From Streptomyces atratus (GTDB lineage: Bacteria > Actinomycetota > Actinomycetes > Streptomycetales > Streptomycetaceae), in assembly GCF_900119365.1 (NCBI RefSeq), contig NZ_FPJO01000007.1, forward strand, positions 62,001-126,000: a stretch of 64,000 bases of DNA, written 5' to 3'. The translations under genes and the position numbers were made by a program. Positions within the stretch are counted from its first letter, which is position 1. Each line of letters begins with the position of its first letter. The notes under the pieces are model-generated. The model was not told the DNA's origin. It did not search any database and saw nothing but the letters and a program-made list of their open reading frames with translations. Positions 59,734 through 64,000 of this stretch are shown one piece after another.

Positions 59734-61106
59734 GCGTTCACCCCCTGGTGAGCGTTCTTGTCGTCGGCCCAGGCGGTCGACCTGGCGGGATCGAAGGGGC
59801 AGCCCTTGCCCGTGATGTGCTGCTCGTACTCCTCGCGGAAGTACTTCAGCGAGGAGAAGATCGGCGAGGCGGCGCCGTCGCCGAGGGCGCAGAAGGACTT
59901 GCCGTTGATGTTGTCGGCGATGTCGTTCAGCTTGTCGAGGTCGGCCATCTGTCCCTTGCCGGCCTCGATGTCGCGGAGCAACTGGACCAGCCAGTAGGTG
60001 CCTTCGCGACAGGGCGTGCACTTGCCGCAGGACTCGTGGGCGTAGAACTCGGTCCAGCGGGTGACGGCCCGCACGACGCAGGTCGTCTCGTCGAAGCACT
60101 GGAGCGCCTTGGTGCCGAGCATGGAACCGGCGGCGCCGACGCCCTCGTAGTCGAGCGGTACGTCGAGGTGCTCGTCGGTGAACATCGGGGTCGACGAGCC
60201 GCCGGGGGTCCAGAACTTCAGCCGGTGGCCGGGGCGCATGCCCCCGCTCATGTCGAGCAGCTGGCGCAGCGTGATGCCGAGCGGAGCCTCGTACTGGCCG
60301 GGGCCCGCGACGTGCCCGCTGAGCGAGTACAGCGTGAAGCCGGGGGACTTCTCGCTGCCCATCGACTTGAACCAGTCCTTGCCCCGGTTCAGGATTGCGG
60401 GAACCGAGGCGATGGATTCGACGTTGTTCACCACAGTGGGGCAGGCGTACAGACCGGCGACCGCGGGGAAGGGGGGTCGCAGCCGGGGCTGGCCACGCCG
60501 TCCTTCGAGAGAGTCGAGCAGCGCAGTTTCCTCACCACAGATGTACGCGCCGGCACCGGCGTGCACCGTGAGTTCCAGATCGAGCCCTGAGCCCAGGATG
60601 TTCGTCCCCAGATAACCCGCCTCGTACGCCTCTCGTACGGCCTCGTGCAGACGTCGCAGCACGGGGACGACCTCACCGCGCAAGTAGATGAACGCGTGCG
60701 ACGAACGGATCGCGTAACAGGCGATCACGATGCCCTCGATGAGGCTGTGCGGGTTGGCGAACAGGAGCGGGATGTCCTTGCAGGTGCCCGGTTCCGATTC
60801 GTCGGCGTTGACAACTAGATAGTGCGGTTTACCGTCGCCCTGCGGGATGAACTGCCACTTCATCCCGGTGGGGAAGCCCGCGCCGCCGCGGCCGCGCAGA
60901 CCGGAGTCCTTGACGTACGCGATGAGGTCGTCCGGTGTCATGGCGAGGGCCTTGCGCAGTCCCTCGTATCCCTCGTGGCGCCGGTAGGTCTCCAGGGTCC
61001 AGGATTCCGGCTGGTCCCAGAAGGCGGAGAGGACGGGGGCGAGCAGCTTCTCGGGGCTGTCCCCGTTGCCGCCTCCGTTGTCGTTGATCTCGGTCGTCAA
61101 CGTCAT
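59730..61106 (-). CDS. nuoF: NADH-quinone oxidoreductase subunit F
   Basis: A 458 aa subunit that binds NADH, FMN and a [4Fe-4S] cluster. NADH/FMN binding is shown by [16 protein letters not shown] and [12 protein letters not shown]; the cluster motif is [16 protein letters not shown], with the fourth Cys further on in [13 protein letters not shown] start overlaps the nuoE stop (ATGA). An N-terminal Asn/Gly-rich stretch ([20 protein letters not shown]) precedes the domain. Confidence 0.95.
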   Translation of the reverse strand: MTLTTEINDNGGGNGDSPEKLLAPVLSAFWDQPESWTLETYRRHEGYEGLRKALAMTPDDLIAYVKDSGLRGRGGAGFPTGMKWQFIPQGDGKPHYLVVNADESEPGTCKDIPLLFANPHSLIEGIVIACYAIRSSHAFIYLRGEVVPVLRRLHEAVREAYEAGYLGTNILGSGLDLELTVHAGAGAYICGEETALLDSLEGRRGQPRLRPPFPAVAGLYACPTVVNNVESIASVPAILNRGKDWFKSMGSEKSPGFTLYSLSGHVAGPGQYEAPLGITLRQLLDMSGGMRPGHRLKFWTPGGSSTPMFTDEHLDVPLDYEGVGAAGSMLGTKALQCFDETTCVVRAVTRWTEFYAHESCGKCTPCREGTYWLVQLLRDIEAGKGQMADLDKLNDIADNINGKSFCALGDGAASPIFSSLKYFREEYEQHITGKGCPFDPARSTAWADDKNAHQGVNA

Positions 61107-61858
61107 CACTTCCCCTCCTCGGCGTGCGGGCGTTCGCCGCGCGGGGCGACGACGCGCGGGTGCGGCTCCTCGCCCTTGGCGAGCCGGAGGCCGATCAGCG
61201 AGGCGGGGCCCGCACCGCCGGAGGCCTCGACGGCACCGGGGCGCTCGTCGGGGAAGCCGGCCAGGATCCGGGCGGTCTCCTTGTACGAGCAGAGCGGGGC
61301 GCCTCGGGTGGGTTCGACGGTGCGCCCGGCGATCAGGTCGTCGACCAGGCGGGTCGCGCTCTCGGGCGTCTGGTTGTCGAAGAACTCCCAGTTGACCATC
61401 ACCACGGGGGCGAAGTCGCAGGCCGCGTTGCACTCGATGTGTTCGAGGGTGATCTTCCCGTCCTCGGTGGTCTCGTCGTTGCCGACGCCGAGGTGCTCCT
61501 TGAGCCGGTCGAAGATGGCGTCGCCGCCCATCACCGCGCACAGGGTGTTGGTGCAGACACCGACCTGGTAGTCACCGCCGGCCCTGCGCCGGTACATCGT
61601 GTAGAAGGTGGCGACCGCGGTGACCTCGGCGGTGGTGAGGCCGAGCAGCTCGGCGCAGAACGCCATGCCCGTACGGGAGACGTAGCCCTCCTCGGACTGC
61701 ACCAGGTGCAGCAGCGGCAGCAGGGCGGAGCGGCTGTCGGGGTAGCGGGCGATCACCTCCTTCGCGTCCGCTTCGAGCCTGGCGCGCACCTCGGCCGGGT
61801 AGGCGGGGGCGGGGAGCTGCGGCATCCCCAGACTGACTTCCTGACGTGCTTCGGTCAC
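61106..61858 (-). CDS. nuoE: NADH-quinone oxidoreductase subunit E, [2Fe-2S]
   Basis: A 250 aa thioredoxin-like [2Fe-2S] subunit. Cluster ligands are in GVCTNTLC (Cys-x4-Cys) and [22 protein letters not shown] (Cys-x3-Cys). Helical N-terminal part [20 protein letters not shown] is typical. The last 40 or so residues form a Pro/Gly-rich extension. GTG start overlaps the nuoD stop (GTGA); the frame remains open into nuoD without homology. Confidence 0.95.
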   Translation of the reverse strand: MTEARQEVSLGMPQLPAPAYPAEVRARLEADAKEVIARYPDSRSALLPLLHLVQSEEGYVSRTGMAFCAELLGLTTAEVTAVATFYTMYRRRAGGDYQVGVCTNTLCAVMGGDAIFDRLKEHLGVGNDETTEDGKITLEHIECNAACDFAPVVMVNWEFFDNQTPESATRLVDDLIAGRTVEPTRGAPLCSYKETARILAGFPDERPGAVEASGGAGPASLIGLRLAKGEEPHPRVVAPRGERPHAEEGK

Positions 61859-63177
61859 CGGTCGACGCCTCCCATCACGGGGTCGATGGACGCGACGGCG
61901 ACGATGACGTCGGCGACCTGGCCGCCCTCGCACATCGCCGCCATGGCCTGAAGGTTGGTGAAGGACGGGTCGCGGAAGTGGACCCGGTACGGGCGGGTGC
62001 CGCCGTCCGAGACGACATGCACGCCGAGCTCGCCCTTGGGCGATTCGACCGCGGTGTACACCTGTCCGGCCGGGACCCGGAAGCCCTCGGTCACCAGCTT
62101 GAAGTGGTGGATCAGGGCCTCCATGGAGGTGCCCATGATCTTCTTGATGTGGTCGAGCGAGTTGCCGAGGCCGTCGGGGCCGAGCGCGAGCTGGGCGGGC
62201 CAGGCGATCTTCTTGTCGGCGACCATCACCGGGCCCGGTGCGAGCCGGTCGATGCACTGCTCGACGATCCGCAGCGACTGACGCATCTCCTCCAGGCGGA
62301 CGAGGAAGCGGCCGTAGGCATCGCAGGTGTCGGCGGTGGGGACGTCGAACTCGTAGTTCTCGTATCCGCAGTACGGGTCGGTCTTGCGCAGGTCGTGCGG
62401 GAGTCCGGCGGAGCGCAGGATCGGGCCGGTGGCGCCGAGGGCCATGCAGCCGGTCAGGTCGAGATAGCCGACGTCCTGCATACGGGCCTTGAAGATGGGG
62501 TTGCCGGTGGCGAGCTTGTCGTACTCCGGCAGGTTCTTCTTCATGGTCTTCACGAACTCGCGCAGCTGGTCGATCGCGCCGGGCGGCAGGTCCTGGGCGA
62601 GTCCGCCGGGGCGGATGAACGCGTGGTTCATGCGCAGGCCGGTGATCAGCTCGAAGAGGTCGAGAACGAGTTCACGATCGCGGAAGCCGTAGATCATGAT
62701 CGTGGTGGCGCCGAGCTCCATGCCGCCGGTGGCGATGCACACCAGGTGGGAGGAGATCCGGTTGAGCTCCATCAGGAGCACGCGCAGGACGGTGGCCCGG
62801 TCGGGGATCTGGTCCTCGATACCGAGGAGCTTCTCGACGCCGAGGCAGTACGCCGCCTCGTTGAAGAAGGGCGTCAGGTAGTCCATGCGCGTGACGAAGG
62901 TGGTGCCCTGCGTCCAGTTCCGGAATTCGAGGTTCTTCTCGATGCCGGTGTGGAGGTAGCCGATGCCGCAGCGGGCCTCGGTGACGGTCTCGCCGTCGAT
63001 CTCCAGGATCAGCCGCAGAACACCGTGCGTGGACGGGTGCTGGGGGCCCATGTTGACAATGATGCGCTCGTCGTCGGACCTGGCGGCGGACTCGACGACC
63101 TCGTCCCAGTCGCCGCCGGTGACTGTATATACAGTCCCCTCGGTCGTCGCCCGGGGCGTTGCATGGGGAGTAGACAT
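61855..63177 (-). CDS. nuoD: NADH-quinone oxidoreductase subunit D
   Basis: A 440 aa 49-kDa-type subunit that forms the quinone site with NuoB. Marks are [15 protein letters not shown] with the quinone-site His, [35 protein letters not shown] and the C-terminal DPVMGGVDR. This is the subunit absent from the ten-gene cluster. Codons about 14-19 contain a perfect 16-bp palindrome with rare AT-ending codons. ATG overlaps the nuoC stop by one base. Confidence 0.95.
   Translation of the reverse strand: MSTPHATPRATTEGTVYTVTGGDWDEVVESAARSDDERIIVNMGPQHPSTHGVLRLILEIDGETVTEARCGIGYLHTGIEKNLEFRNWTQGTTFVTRMDYLTPFFNEAAYCLGVEKLLGIEDQIPDRATVLRVLLMELNRISSHLVCIATGGMELGATTIMIYGFRDRELVLDLFELITGLRMNHAFIRPGGLAQDLPPGAIDQLREFVKTMKKNLPEYDKLATGNPIFKARMQDVGYLDLTGCMALGATGPILRSAGLPHDLRKTDPYCGYENYEFDVPTADTCDAYGRFLVRLEEMRQSLRIVEQCIDRLAPGPVMVADKKIAWPAQLALGPDGLGNSLDHIKKIMGTSMEALIHHFKLVTEGFRVPAGQVYTAVESPKGELGVHVVSDGGTRPYRVHFRDPSFTNLQAMAAMCEGGQVADVIVAVASIDPVMGGVDR
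63121..63136. promoter_or_regulatory. Perfect AT-rich palindrome inside nuoD
   Basis: GACTGTATATACAGTC is a perfect 16-bp palindrome with a CTGT-N4-ACAG core, 40-55 bp inside nuoD. It is far more AT-rich than the surrounding coding sequence. It could be an intragenic operator; no function is known to me. Confidence 0.45.
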
Positions 63178-63902
63178 CAGGAGTACGACCTCCGCTGGTC
63201 CGGAGCCGGGATCTGGGCGCCCTTGTACTCGACGGCGATGCCGCCGAGCGGGTAGTCCTTGCGCTGCGGGAAGCCCTGCCAGTCGTCCGGCATCATGATC
63301 CGGGTGAGGGCGGGGTGCCCGTCGAAGACGAGCCCGAAGAAGTCGTAGGTCTCGCGCTCGTGCCAGTCGTTGGTCGGGTAGACCGCGACGAGGGACGGGA
63401 TGTGCGGATCGCTGTCCGGGACCGACACCTCCAGGCGGATCAGCCGGCCGTGCGTGAGCGAGCGCAGGTGGTAGACGGCGTGCAGCTCGCGGCCCTTGTC
63501 GCCGAGGAAGTGGACGCCGCTCACCCCCGTACAGAGCTCGAAGCGCAGCGCCGGGTCGTCGCGCAGGGTCCGGGCGACCCGGACGAGGTGCTCGCGGGCG
63601 ATGTGGAAGGTGAGCTCGCCGCGGTCGACGACGGTCTTCTCGATGGCGTTCCCGGGAAGCAGGTCCTGCTCCTCCAGAGCCCCTTCGAGCTCGTCGGCGA
63701 CCTCGTCGAACCAGCCGCCGTACGGACGGGACGTGGCGCCCGGCAGGGTCACGGTGCGGACGAGGCCGCCGTAGCCGGAGGTGTCACCGCCGTTGTCGGC
63801 GCCGAACATGCCCTTGCGTACGCCGATGACCTCGCCGGCGTCCTCGCGCGGGGCGGGCACACCGTTGTGGTTCTGCTCGTCGTGGTTCTGGGTCCCGCTC
63901 AC
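63177..63902 (-). CDS. nuoC: NADH-quinone oxidoreductase subunit C
   Basis: A 241 aa NuoC. The signature [42 protein letters not shown] is complete and near the C-terminus. Unlike the 355 aa paralogue it has no low-complexity tail. The first 60 residues are hydrophilic. GTG start overlaps the nuoB stop (GTGA). Confidence 0.95.
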   Translation of the reverse strand: MSGTQNHDEQNHNGVPAPREDAGEVIGVRKGMFGADNGGDTSGYGGLVRTVTLPGATSRPYGGWFDEVADELEGALEEQDLLPGNAIEKTVVDRGELTFHIAREHLVRVARTLRDDPALRFELCTGVSGVHFLGDKGRELHAVYHLRSLTHGRLIRLEVSVPDSDPHIPSLVAVYPTNDWHERETYDFFGLVFDGHPALTRIMMPDDWQGFPQRKDYPLGGIAVEYKGAQIPAPDQRRSYS

Positions 63903-64000
63903 CGCAGCAGCCCCTTCATCTCGATCAGGGGCAGCGCCTTGAGTGCCGCGTCCTCCGCCTCGCGGGCGGCCTCCTCCGCGTTGACCCCGAGCTTGGAGCC
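63899..64000 (-). CDS. nuoB: NADH-quinone oxidoreductase subunit B, partial (C-terminus only)
   Basis: The last 33 codons of nuoB, cut by the window edge: [19 protein letters not shown] and [12 protein letters not shown] before the stop. The cluster N2 ligands lie outside the window. Position immediately upstream of nuoC and the overlap with its start agree with nuoB. Confidence 0.85.
   Translation of the reverse strand, partial: GSKLGVNAEEAAREAEDAALKALPLIEMKGLLR

Overview
The window is GC-rich throughout and strongly biased to G/C in third codon positions. It carries typical high-GC Gram-positive families: a CGNR zinc-finger regulator, a DUF397 protein, paired sensor kinases with an N-terminal membrane sensor, a second partial nuo cluster and a KorAB oxidoreductase. 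It is best read as a chromosomal segment of a Streptomyces or close relative. This is inferred from gene content and codon use, not from a marker gene.

Left part (1-13.2 kb): alkB-like dioxygenase, a small GlsB/YeaQ membrane protein, a YccF protein, htpX and mscL. Next comes a minus-strand, fully overlapping ten-gene operon nuoA-B-C-H-I-J-K-L-M-N. It encodes the membrane arm and a few connecting subunits of a complex I paralogue, but no NuoD, E, F or G.

Middle-left (13.4-20.3 kb): two paralogous sensor histidine kinases, one NarL-type response regulator, and korAB (2-oxoacid:acceptor oxidoreductase). The kinases share a 314 bp block that is 311/314 identical, which looks like gene conversion. 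After a strong terminator come an APC permease, the fused wreckage of a divergent HxlR-regulator/NmrA-like reductase pair, rarD, a class A FAD monooxygenase, and a divergent CGNR-regulator/VOC pair with only 22 bp between start codons.

Accessory block (27.3-34 kb): an orphan DUF397 gene and a compact urease operon. The operon encodes a gamma-beta fusion with a cysteine-rich linker, an unusually long alpha subunit with all catalytic residues, UreF, UreG and UreD, but no UreE and no nickel transporter. A fusion of an F420-type (DUF385) reductase domain with a hemerythrin domain follows.

Right-middle (34.2-48.8 kb): HAD phosphatase, a hypothetical protein, a TetR regulator, an ABC permease/ATPase pair, a LolA-like secreted protein, a polyprenyl diphosphate synthase (plausibly the menaquinone side chain), a POT peptide transporter with a TTG start, a CocE/NonD hydrolase, fumarylacetoacetase, a remnant of a GPP34 gene, a Uma2 endonuclease-fold protein and RecQ.

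Right end (48.8-64 kb): the main complex I operon on the minus strand, nuoN back to nuoB, cut by the window edge inside nuoB. Nearly all genes overlap by 1-8 bp; exceptions are short gaps around nuoL and a 29 bp overlap region between nuoH and the longest nuoI reading frame, which resolves to 8 bp with the preferred nuoI start. nuoM carries an in-frame palindromic repeat insertion and nuoD contains a perfect AT-rich 16-bp palindrome. The operon ends in a perfect 16-bp-arm terminator. Many genes in the window end in very strong GC hairpins, several sharing a GCCGGACGGGC core.
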